The translations under genes and the position numbers were made by a program. From an uncultured Treponema sp. (lineage in GTDB: Bacteria > Spirochaetota > Spirochaetia > Treponematales > Treponemataceae): DNA of 6,141 nt. Numbering within the stretch: the first letter of the stretch is position 1; each line of letters begins with the position of its first letter. The stretch is from assembly GCA_946611835.1 (NCBI GenBank), contig CAMOEE010000150.1, positions 1-6,141 of the forward strand. The letters are read 5' to 3'. Below, one piece after another: positions 1-5,139 of the stretch. Under the pieces are notes generated by a model that saw only the letters and a program-made list of their open reading frames with translations, ran no database searches and was not told where the DNA came from.

Positions 1-56
1 CTGCTCATATTTAAATTTTAGCAGATTTGAATTCACTTGTAAATTTAAAATAATTT

Positions 57-90
57 GGGCTGCCCCATACTTTTGGGACAGCCCCTTTTT
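57..90 (+). terminator. Intrinsic terminator of an upstream + strand unit
   Basis: The arms GGGCTG-C-CCC (57-65) and GGG-A-CAGCCC (75-84) form a 10-position stem with a single A/C mismatch. The T tract at 86-90 follows directly, and further T-rich runs extend to about 111. Only the + strand reading has a T tract after the hairpin, so it closes a + strand gene outside the window. Bases 1-56 are AT-rich, hold no credible reading-frame end, and contain weak inverted repeats (CTGCT 1-5 / AGCAG 20-24; TTTAAATTT 10-18 / AAATTTAAA 41-49). Confidence 0.8.
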
Positions 91-170
91 CAATTTTTTT
101 TCATTTTTTTTCTTCCCGACTGCCGAAAACCCATTTTCTTTTACTATATATATGCAAGGAGATTTAAAAC

Positions 171-1847
171 ATGACTATCTGTTCTTTTTCACCTTTCGGT
201 TACGAGGGTGCTTTGGTCACTGTTGAAGTTGACTTGCGGCGAGGAATTCCTGCAGTTGACATCGTAGGGCTTGCGGATAATGCCGTCAAGGAATCCAGAG
301 AAAGAATGCGCTCTGCCATCCGGAATTCGGGGTTTGAGTTCCCAATGGAGCGTGTTCTGATTTCACTTTCACCGGCGGACTTAAAAAAAGAAGGCTCCGG
401 TTTTGATTTGCCGCTCGCGCTGGCCGTTCTTTCGGCACAGGAGAACGGTAATTCCAGACCAAAGGAGGAAGGAGACATTTCTGAAGAAAGTGAACCGATT
501 CTTGTAATGGGCGAGCTGGAGCTTTCCGGGGCAATCAGGCCGGTAAGGGCTGTTCATGCGGCGGCAAGTACGGCTCTTCAGGCAGGAATCACAAAATGCA
601 TTGTTGCCCAGGCAAATGCGGCTGAGGCAAGGGAAGTTTCAGGGATGAAAGTCTACGGTGCGGTAAATCTTTCGGATGCATTCGAGGCCCTTTCTAAGAC
701 GGAGCTTTTCACGGGAACGGAAGAAAACGACGATAATTTTTTCGTGCCGGACGGGAGCGTGAATGTGAAGGGAGTGCTTTTTCCGGAGGAAGATGAAAGC
801 ATGGAATTTGCAGACATCAGGAATCAGAAAAAACTCGTTCGGGCCCTGCAGATTGCGGCGGCGGGAGGTCACAATATTTTAGCTTACGGGCCACCCGGCT
901 GCGGAAAAACGCTCGCCATGTCAAGGTTTCCGGTGCTGCTTCCCCTTCTGACAGTGGAAGAGGCACAGTCAACGACAAGAATTCACTCGATTGCAGGACT
1001 TTTAAGGCCGGACCAGCCTTTGCTGAGAGTTCCACCATTCAGGATTCCCCATCAGACTTCTTCGATAGAGGGAATCTGCGGAGGCGGGGCACACTGCAGA
1101 CCGGGAGAGATTTCCCTTGCTCACAACGGAGTCCTTTTTCTGGATGAGGCGGCGGAATTCAAGACTTCGGTTTTGCAGATGCTCAGGGTTCCGATTGAAA
1201 ACGGGACGATCACAATAAGCCGGGCAGGAAGGACGACAGTTTACCCGGCAAAATTCCAGCTTCTCGTTGCGACAAATCCCTGTCCCTGCGGGAATTACGG
1301 TTCTCCGAACAAGATATGCCTCTGCTCCATGAAAAGCGTCGAACAGTACTGGCGTAAATTCTCAGGTCCGCTTTTAGACAGAATTGACATTCGCATTCCT
1401 GTTGGAAACGATACGGCAAATCTGGCGGTCCTCGACAAAAATCCGCCCCACCCCTGCGAAATCTGCACGGATCAGACGAATTGCGCAAGCTGCCAGAAAG
1501 TCCAGTCGATGGAAATTGAGGAAGAAGCCCCGCTCTCAACGGCAAAGCTTCGTGAAGGAATCGCAAACGCCATTTTGATTCAGCGGGAAAGGCAGGGAAA
1601 GCGGAATTCAAGGCTCAGCCCCCAGGAAATTCTGGACTTCTGCAAACTCGGGCGGGAAGAACAGTCGATTCTTGACGGAGCGATTAATAACCATGATTTT
1701 TCACACCGGGCAATAAGCTCGGTTCTGAAACTTTCGCGCACAATCGCAGACATGGAAAAGTCGCAGAAAATCAAAAGCGGGCATTTAATCGAAGCGATTG
1801 AACTTAGGCTGGACTCAGGCCCCCTGGATTTGTTCAACGGGGAATAG
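171..1847 (+). CDS. comM: ComM/YifB family AAA+ ATPase (Mg chelatase-like), 558 aa
   Basis: This is a member of the YifB/ComM family. In naturally competent bacteria ComM is known as a hexameric ATP-driven helicase that promotes branch migration of incoming single strands during recombination; it is cytoplasmic. Seen here: an N-terminal ChlI/Lon-like domain (about 20-170, with the family block GLADNAVKESRERMRSAI at 33-50), an acidic linker (about 180-212), Walker A GPPGCGKT (240-247), Walker B VLFLDE (321-326), the family signature NPCPCGNYG (369-377) with C383/C385, the arginine-finger region LLDRID (401-406), and a C-terminal helical domain with a sensor-2-like SHRA (511-514) and SRTIADME (522-529). 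The start is fixed by AAGGAG at 156-161, 9 nt before the ATG. It is longer than the usual ~500 residues because of a polar insert near 90-108 and a four-cysteine insert at 424-452. No clear promoter is visible. A TACTAT/TATATA run (142-152) could serve, but would leave a leader of 17 nt or less. Confidence 0.93.
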   Translation: MTICSFSPFGYEGALVTVEVDLRRGIPAVDIVGLADNAVKESRERMRSAIRNSGFEFPMERVLISLSPADLKKEGSGFDLPLALAVLSAQENGNSRPKEEGDISEESEPILVMGELELSGAIRPVRAVHAAASTALQAGITKCIVAQANAAEAREVSGMKVYGAVNLSDAFEALSKTELFTGTEENDDNFFVPDGSVNVKGVLFPEEDESMEFADIRNQKKLVRALQIAAAGGHNILAYGPPGCGKTLAMSRFPVLLPLLTVEEAQSTTRIHSIAGLLRPDQPLLRVPPFRIPHQTSSIEGICGGGAHCRPGEISLAHNGVLFLDEAAEFKTSVLQMLRVPIENGTITISRAGRTTVYPAKFQLLVATNPCPCGNYGSPNKICLCSMKSVEQYWRKFSGPLLDRIDIRIPVGNDTANLAVLDKNPPHPCEICTDQTNCASCQKVQSMEIEEEAPLSTAKLREGIANAILIQRERQGKRNSRLSPQEILDFCKLGREEQSILDGAINNHDFSHRAISSVLKLSRTIADMEKSQKIKSGHLIEAIELRLDSGPLDLFNGE

Positions 1848-1850
1848 GAA

Positions 1851-1906
1851 GTGGAAAGTGGAAAGTGGAAAGATGAAAGTGGAAAGATGAAATCGGGAAG
1901 TGGGAA
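1851..1906 (+). repeat. Tandem heptamer array, consensus GTGGAAA, eight units
   Basis: Starting 3 nt after the comM stop codon, the units GTGGAAA (1851, 1858, 1865), GATGAAA (1872), GTGGAAA (1879), GATGAAA (1886), TCGGGAA (1893) and GTGGGAA (1900) run in strict 7-base register. The array is almost all purine on the comM coding strand and decays in its last two units. The opposite strand reads as a low-complexity pseudo-peptide (SSFHFPLSTSY type), which is repeat translation and not a gene. Function unknown. Confidence 0.85.
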
Positions 1907-1936
1907 GGGAGTCGCCGGGTGCTTGCATCCGGACAT

Positions 1937-1976
1937 AAAAAAACCTTGCTAGATTTCTTTTACCTGGCAAGGTTTT
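1937..1976 (-). terminator. Intrinsic terminator of tRNA-Leu, possibly bidirectional
   Basis: AAAACCTTGC (1940-1949) and GCAAGGTTTT (1967-1976) are perfect 10-bp complementary arms around a 17-nt loop. Read on the - strand, the stem begins 3 nt beyond the tRNA 3' end and finishes in seven T (complement of 1937-1943). The + strand reading has only four T, all inside the stem, so termination of comM transcripts here would be weaker. The site lies between two convergent genes. Confidence 0.85.
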
Positions 1977-1979
1977 AAC

Positions 1980-2062
1980 TACCGGGTCTGAGACTCGAAC
2001 TCAGACGCCCGTGAAGGCAACAGATTTTGAGTCTGTAGTGTCTACCATTTCACCAACCCGGC
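1980..2062 (-). tRNA. tRNA-Leu, anticodon CAA (reads UUG)
   Basis: On the - strand a complete class II cloverleaf can be drawn. The acceptor arm GCCGGGT / ACCCGGT (2062-2056 with 1987-1981) is closed by a G-U first pair, with discriminator A at 1980. The D arm contains GGTGAAATGGTAGA. The anticodon stem ACAGA/TCTGT encloses the loop CTCAAAA, so the anticodon is CAA (bases 2029-2027). A long variable arm (GCC...GGC) and the T arm CTGAG-TTCGAGT-CTCAG follow. The long variable arm together with anticodon CAA identifies leucine. The CCA tail is not encoded. It is converged on by comM and has its own promoter and terminator. Confidence 0.95.
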
Positions 2063-2072
2063 AAGTGAAGAA

Positions 2073-2101
2073 AGAATATCAAAAAAAGAAAAACAATTCA
2101 A
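2073..2101 (-). promoter_or_regulatory. Promoter of tRNA-Leu
   Basis: On the - strand, TTGAAT (complement of 2096-2101) lies 17 nt upstream of TATTCT (complement of 2073-2078), a good sigma-70-type pair at ideal spacing. Counting seven bases on from the -10 box puts the transcript start near 2066, leaving a 4-nt leader before the mature tRNA 5' end for RNase P to remove. The -10 box lies inside the inverted repeat that spans 2070-2085. Confidence 0.7.
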
Positions 2102-2109
2102 GCACTTTA

Positions 2110-2118
2110 TGCTAGAAT
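2110..2118 (+). promoter_or_regulatory. Candidate extended -10 promoter for the hairpin RNA
   Basis: TGC-TAGAAT has the extended -10 arrangement (TGn followed by a hexamer one base off TATAAT). It would start a + strand transcript near 2125, 11 nt before the first arm of the long hairpin. At 17-nt spacing there is only a weak -35 (AAAACA, 2090-2095) within an A-rich tract. The site lies back to back with the tRNA promoter. Confidence 0.35.
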
Positions 2119-2124
2119 ACAGGA

Positions 2125-2289
2125 GAATATCGGTGAAATCAAAAAATGCGTCCGCTACCAGAAAAGCACGGCTGTTTCATCACGGTGCAAGGTGATAGGT
2201 ATTAGACTCAGTCGCTTTGCTCCTTCGCACCTTGCAAGTGATTCCACAGCCGCTCTGCTTTTCTTCACGCTACCGCATTTTTTTGATTT
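2125..2289 (+). ncRNA. Candidate structured RNA: long interrupted hairpin
   Basis: The arms pair over the whole length: 2136-2150 with 2274-2289 (15 bp, one bulged T), a 10x10 internal loop, 2161-2168 with 2256-2263 (8 bp), 2169-2175 with 2246-2252 (7 bp, CTC bulge on the 3' side), a 3x3 loop, 2179-2183 with 2238-2242 (5 bp), and 2186-2194 with 2228-2236 (9 bp) under a 33-nt apical loop. That is about 44 bp of helix, ending in T7 at 2278-2284. There is no open frame of interest. A rod with a symmetric open bubble is reminiscent of 6S RNA, but I recognise no 6S, SRP, RNase P or tmRNA consensus. Because the outer arms have A and T tracts, the hairpin could be transcribed and terminated from either strand; + is chosen for the upstream TGCTAGAAT. 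A small inverted-repeat DNA element is the main alternative. Confidence 0.45.
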
Positions 2290-2306
2290 ACTGTTTTTTT
2301 ATTGCA

Positions 2307-2333
2307 TTGTTTGTACTTAATTTTTGATATTCT
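2307..2333 (+). promoter_or_regulatory. recQ: Probable recQ promoter region
   Basis: TATTCT (2328-2333) is the same -10 box, in the same 16-nt context, as that of the tRNA promoter. Upstream options for the -35 are imperfect: TTGTTT at 2307-2312 with a 15-nt spacer, or TTGCAT at 2302-2307 with 20. A start near 2340 would give a leader of about 22 nt that contains the AAGGA site before the recQ ATG. Confidence 0.4.
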
Positions 2334-2361
2334 TTCATCTTACATAAAAAAAAAGGAAAAT

Positions 2362-4323
2362 ATGATGGATTTTGTTGGAAAGGAAGCGGAGGTCGTCCTT
2401 AAATCTGTTTTTGGATATGATTCCTTCAGGCTTCTTCAGAAAGATATTATTTCTAATGTGCTTGCCAAAAGGGATACCCTGGCAATTATGCCCACTGGCG
2501 GAGGGAAATCGCTTTGCTATCAGATTCCGGCTTTGATTTTTGAGGGGCTTACGGTTGTAGTATCGCCTTTGATTTCCCTCATGCAGGATCAGGTGGCGGC
2601 TTTGAATGCGGCCGGCGTAAATGCGGTCTTTTTGAATTCTACGGTGGAATGGGAAGATTACAAGGATTCGATGAATTCAATCCGGCGGGGAGAAACAAAA
2701 ATCGTCTATCTTGCCCCGGAAACTCTGGTCACGCCGAAAATCAATGATTTGCTCCATGACTCCAGAGTGACAGTAAGCTGCATCACCGTTGACGAGGCTC
2801 ACTGTGTCTCGGAATGGGGACATGACTTCCGCCCGGACTATCTTGAAATCTCATCGCTGCGGAATCAGTTTAAGGATGCGGTTTTTCTTGCCCTCACTGC
2901 AACCGCAACGCTCAGCGTCCGCGAAGACATCATCAAAAATCTCAGGCTGCAGAATCCGGCCGTGCTTGTCTCAAGTTTTGACCGTCCCAACATTTACCTT
3001 GATGTGAGGCAAAAAAATCGGGACGCCCTCGATCAGGTTGTTGAATGCATAAAAAGGCACTGGGATGAAAGCGGAATCATATATTGTTTTTCAAAAAGAC
3101 AGGTCGATGAGCTCACCGAAAAACTTGACCGGCTGGGATACTCAGTGCTCAATTACCATGCAGGGCTTACAGATGAAGTGCGGGCTGACCATCAGACAAA
3201 GTTTATCCGGGATCAGGTTCAGATTATGGTGGCAACCCTTGCCTTTGGGATGGGAATCGACAAGCCTAATGTCCGTTTCGTCATTCACTATGACATGCCC
3301 AAGTCCCTGGAGCAGTATTATCAGGAAATAGGACGAGCCGGGCGTGACGGACTGGCAAGTGAGGCCCTGCTTTTGTACTCGGCGGGCGACATCCATAAAA
3401 TCCGCTATTTTTTTGAGGAGGCGGCCGACAAGACAAGGTGCGAGAATCTTTTGCAGGGAATGATTTCCTATGCCACAGGAAGAACCTGCCGGCGAAAGCT
3501 TTTGCTCTCTTATTTTGGCGAAACTTTTACGGGCAAAAATGAACACTGCTGTGATTTGTGCGACACAGGTCCTGCCCCGGAAATTGACATGACCATTCCC
3601 TGCCAGAAGCTTATGAGCTGCATCATCAGGACGGGAAACAGGTTCGGCTCTGCCTATGTGATTGATGTCCTTCTCGGCTCACGAGGGAAAAGAATCCTTG
3701 AAAACGGACATAATATGCTTTCAACATGGGGAATAGGCCGGGAGCTGGATAAAAATCAGTGGCATGAAGTCGTAAATCTTCTAATCGAAAAGAATTTTAT
3801 CACAAAGTACGGCGACTACAACATCCTTCTTCTGACTAATGACGGACTTGCGGCACTGAAAAACCGGGACAAAATCATGCTGCCCTTCAACATGCCCAAG
3901 AGCAGGGCCACAAAGTCAGACGACTTGTATGCGGAAGGAAGTTTTACGCCCAAATACCACGCCAGCGTAGGAAGTGCCGGCGGAATCATGTTCCCCAAGC
4001 CAGAAAAGAAAAAATCAGCATGGGCACAATCAAACTCTCAGCAAAAAGCCCAAAAAGAAGGCTTCGTCCTCCACAAAAAAGAAGTTGATTTCGGAGACGA
4101 TGCTGAAGCCAGGAGAATCCAGGCAGACCTCAAAAAATGGAGGCGGCGCAAGGCTGAGGAAATGAATGTCCCGCCCTATGTAATTTTCGGCGACAGAACG
4201 ATGAACGACATTGCGATCAAAAAGCCACGGTCAGAAGCAGCCTTATTCGATGTGAACGGACTGGGTGAGAAGAAGGTGGAGAAGTTTGGGAAAGAAATAC
4301 TGGAGATTGTTGGGGAAGAGTGA
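2362..4323 (+). CDS. recQ: ATP-dependent DNA helicase RecQ, 653 aa
   Basis: RecQ is a 3'-5' DNA helicase that acts on recombination and replication-fork intermediates. The bacterial domain order is complete. It has the motif 0 region FRLLQ (22-26), Walker A MPTGGGKS (43-50), motif Ia around VVVSPLISLMQDQ (65-77), DEAH (144-147), the aromatic-rich loop EWGHDFRPDY (151-160), ALTATA (177-182), GIIYC (238-242), AFGMGIDKPNVRF (294-306) and motif VI QEIGRAGRDG (321-330). A zinc module (C376, C396/C397, C400), an RQC winged helix (about 405-515), a polar lysine-rich linker (about 515-578) and a C-terminal HRDC domain (about 580-653, MNVPPYVIFGDRT at 601-613) follow. Start: AAAGGA lies just before two adjacent ATGs, at 2362 and 2365. 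The second has the better spacing (7 nt), so 652 aa is equally possible. The frame is open upstream to a TTG at 2302, but those codons are intergenic in character. No terminator follows; the toxin-like frame begins 40 nt downstream. Confidence 0.95.
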   Translation: MMDFVGKEAEVVLKSVFGYDSFRLLQKDIISNVLAKRDTLAIMPTGGGKSLCYQIPALIFEGLTVVVSPLISLMQDQVAALNAAGVNAVFLNSTVEWEDYKDSMNSIRRGETKIVYLAPETLVTPKINDLLHDSRVTVSCITVDEAHCVSEWGHDFRPDYLEISSLRNQFKDAVFLALTATATLSVREDIIKNLRLQNPAVLVSSFDRPNIYLDVRQKNRDALDQVVECIKRHWDESGIIYCFSKRQVDELTEKLDRLGYSVLNYHAGLTDEVRADHQTKFIRDQVQIMVATLAFGMGIDKPNVRFVIHYDMPKSLEQYYQEIGRAGRDGLASEALLLYSAGDIHKIRYFFEEAADKTRCENLLQGMISYATGRTCRRKLLLSYFGETFTGKNEHCCDLCDTGPAPEIDMTIPCQKLMSCIIRTGNRFGSAYVIDVLLGSRGKRILENGHNMLSTWGIGRELDKNQWHEVVNLLIEKNFITKYGDYNILLLTNDGLAALKNRDKIMLPFNMPKSRATKSDDLYAEGSFTPKYHASVGSAGGIMFPKPEKKKSAWAQSNSQQKAQKEGFVLHKKEVDFGDDAEARRIQADLKKWRRRKAEEMNVPPYVIFGDRTMNDIAIKKPRSEAALFDVNGLGEKKVEKFGKEILEIVGEE

Positions 4324-4363
4324 AAAATATTTCATGGATTTTCAATGAGAGAGGTGATAAAAT

Positions 4364-4621
4364 ATGAGAGTCATTTGGGATGAAAATAAAAATGAAATCA
4401 ACATAGCAAAACATGGCGTAAGTTTTGAAACAGCTTCGCTTGTCTTTGTTGATGAATTTAGAATTGAACTTTATGATGCGGAACACAGCACAGAAGGAGA
4501 AGACCGATGGCAAATAAAATGTATACAACAGACAATCTGCCAAAACCTGATATGGCAGAAATTGAAAGAATTAAAAATATGTCTGATTCTGAAATTGACA
4601 CTTCCGATATTCCAGAATTAA
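4364..4621 (+). pseudogene. brnT: Truncated BrnT-like (DUF497) toxin remnant
   Basis: Residues 1-50 match the N-terminal half of BrnT toxins, which are small RelE-fold ribonucleases paired with BrnA. Visible landmarks are WDENKNEINIAKHGVSFETA (5-24), a DAEHS element (38-42) and GEDRWQ (45-50). Intact family members go on for about 40 more residues, with IIG, a hydrophobic strand and an R-I-I-S-A-R element. Here the frame changes character after residue 50-51 (base ~4516) and runs as non-family sequence to a TAA at 4619-4621, because the DNA is now that of the antitoxin-like gene read in another frame. The ribosome site AGAGGTGAT (4350-4358) is excellent, 5 nt before the ATG, so the remnant may still be translated. 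The simplest reading is a deletion that removed the toxin's C-terminal half; loss of toxicity is inferred. It may be cotranscribed with recQ. Confidence 0.7.
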
Positions 4622-4707
4622 CAGATTCACAACTCAAAGAAGCTGCCGCAATTGCAAGAAAAAAGAGAAGAGACACTAAGGCCGAAGAGAAAATCCTGGC
4701 GATGTAA
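4507..4707 (+). CDS. BrnA-like antitoxin (DUF4415 type), short, 66 aa
   Basis: The segment MSDSEIDTSDIPELTD (25-40) is the characteristic N-terminal part of BrnA/DUF4415 antitoxins, the partners of BrnT. In that family a C-terminal ribbon-helix-helix domain binds the operon promoter. None is visible here: after residue 40 the protein is a charged helix (LKEAAAIARKKRRDTKAEEK) and stops at 66, so it may itself be truncated or belong to a divergent branch. The chosen ATG follows AGAAGGAGA (4492-4500) by 6 nt. Both that site and the ATG fall inside the conserved toxin codons for GEDRW, so the good start may be an accident of the deletion. ATG 4519 (MYTTDNLPK) may be the original start. It overlaps the toxin remnant by 115 nt in another frame. 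Confidence 0.6.
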   Translation: MANKMYTTDNLPKPDMAEIERIKNMSDSEIDTSDIPELTDSQLKEAAAIARKKRRDTKAEEKILAM

Positions 4708-4737
4708 AATCCATTCGCTTTTTCCACACTTCTGCCT

Positions 4738-4743
4738 TATACT
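4738..4743 (+). promoter_or_regulatory. -10-like box placed for a leaderless transcript
   Basis: TATACT is one base off the TATAAT consensus. Counting its last base (4743) as -7 puts +1 exactly on the A of the ATG at 4750. No Shine-Dalgarno sequence lies between the upstream stop codon (4705-4707) and this ATG. A -35 at 17-18 nt spacing is poor (TTCGCT, 4714-4719), so the promoter call is tentative. Confidence 0.4.
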
Positions 4744-4749
4744 GATTCC

Positions 4750-5031
4750 ATGTGTAAAAAATGTGGGAAGCCGATTAGTCAGACTCAGATTTTCCGAACT
4801 TCGACCTGCGAGTTTTGCGGGGCAGACTTACATTCTTGCGTGAACTGCAAATTCTATTCTCCGGGAAGCCATTACGACTGCCATGAGACAATCGACGAGC
4901 TTGTAAAGGACAAGGAAGGTGCAAATTTCTGCGACTATTTTTCGGTCGCTCAGATTGATGCGGGAACTGGAAATCAGGGGCCGGGCAAGTCTGACCAGGC
5001 AAGGGCTGCCTTTGCCGCTTTGTTTGGGTAA
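4750..5031 (+). CDS. Small conserved zinc-ribbon protein, 93 aa, function unknown
   Basis: Eight cysteines are arranged as C2-x2-C5, C20-x2-C23, C30-x2-C33, C44 and C61, with histidines at 28, 41 and 45. This suggests two zinc sites, the first of zinc-ribbon type. The blocks CEFCGADLHSCVNCKFYSPG (20-39) and ANFCDYF (58-64), and a short C-terminal helix DQARAAFAALFG (82-93), resemble a small conserved uncharacterised family I recall from spirochaetes and other bacteria (pattern ADLHxCxNCxFYxPG...C...NFCDYF). No enzymatic or DNA-binding signature is visible, there is no signal peptide, and it is probably cytoplasmic. The ATG is the only plausible start: the same frame is closed by the antitoxin stop at 4705-4707 and there is no intervening start. 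There is no ribosome-binding site, so translation may be leaderless. No terminator is seen after the stop. Confidence 0.8.
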   Translation: MCKKCGKPISQTQIFRTSTCEFCGADLHSCVNCKFYSPGSHYDCHETIDELVKDKEGANFCDYFSVAQIDAGTGNQGPGKSDQARAAFAALFG

Positions 5032-5100
5032 GGAAAGCCCCTTTCAGGTTGAGCAAAAAGCCGTTCTGGGACTTACAAAAAGGGCGTCTCCCCGGAAGAG

Positions 5101-5130
5101 TAGACAAGCCCCTCGAAGACAAACTACAAT
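5101..5130 (+). promoter_or_regulatory. Probable promoter of the SDR gene
   Basis: TAGACA (5101-5106; five of six match TTGACA) and TACAAT (5125-5130; five of six match TATAAT) are separated by 18 nt. The predicted start near 5137 leaves a 3-nt leader before the ATG at 5140, and no Shine-Dalgarno sequence is present. A stem GGGCGTCT (5082-5089) / AGAC-AA-GCCC (5102-5111) overlaps the -35 box. Confidence 0.55.
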
Positions 5131-5139
5131 CAAATCAAT

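Larger units (their letters stand above)
2070..2336. repeat. 16-bp perfect inverted repeat flanking the tRNA-recQ gap
   Basis: GAAAGAATATCAAAAA at 2070-2085 is exactly the reverse complement of 2321-2336. Allowing one mismatch extends the match outward to 19 positions (2067-2085 / 2321-2339). Each arm carries TATTCT pointing outward: the left arm holds the tRNA -10 box and the right arm holds the probable recQ -10 box. The 235 bp between the arms contain the long hairpin. No target-site duplication is visible outside the arms. It could be a pair of related promoters, the ends of a small non-autonomous element, or an invertible segment. The repeat is certain; its meaning is not. Confidence 0.75.

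Noticed and set aside
1851..1906. CRISPR-like direct repeats
   Set aside because: The units are 7 bp with no spacers; this is a simple tandem array.
1915..1932. Palindrome CCGGGT-gcttgc-ATCCGG after the heptamer array
   Set aside because: It can form a 6-bp stem but has no T tract on either strand (A-rich on +), so it is not called a terminator.
1580..1936. 118-aa - strand reading frame across the end of comM and the heptamer array
   Set aside because: It is antisense to comM and its start-proximal third is translated heptamer repeat (HFPLST-type low complexity). No ribosome site or family resemblance.
2125..2289. Known housekeeping RNA (SRP RNA, RNase P RNA, tmRNA)
   Set aside because: None of the conserved core sequences of these RNAs could be found; the fold is a single interrupted rod.
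2302..2361. TTG start at 2302 extending RecQ by 20 residues
   Set aside because: The codons are AT-rich intergenic sequence containing the probable -10 box, there is no ribosome site before TTG, and homologous RecQ proteins begin near the later ATGs.
3142..3546. 134-aa - strand frame within recQ
   Set aside because: It lies wholly antisense to conserved helicase motifs, with no start signal or recognisable family.
2362..4707. recQ plus toxin-antitoxin remnant as a defence island
   Set aside because: RecQ has a standard housekeeping architecture and the adjacent pair is a generic decayed module; no other defence genes are in the window.
5033..5045. Hairpin GAAAG-CCC-CTTTC just after the zinc-ribbon stop codon
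   Set aside because: Only 5 bp with a 3-nt loop and no T tract; not a credible terminator.
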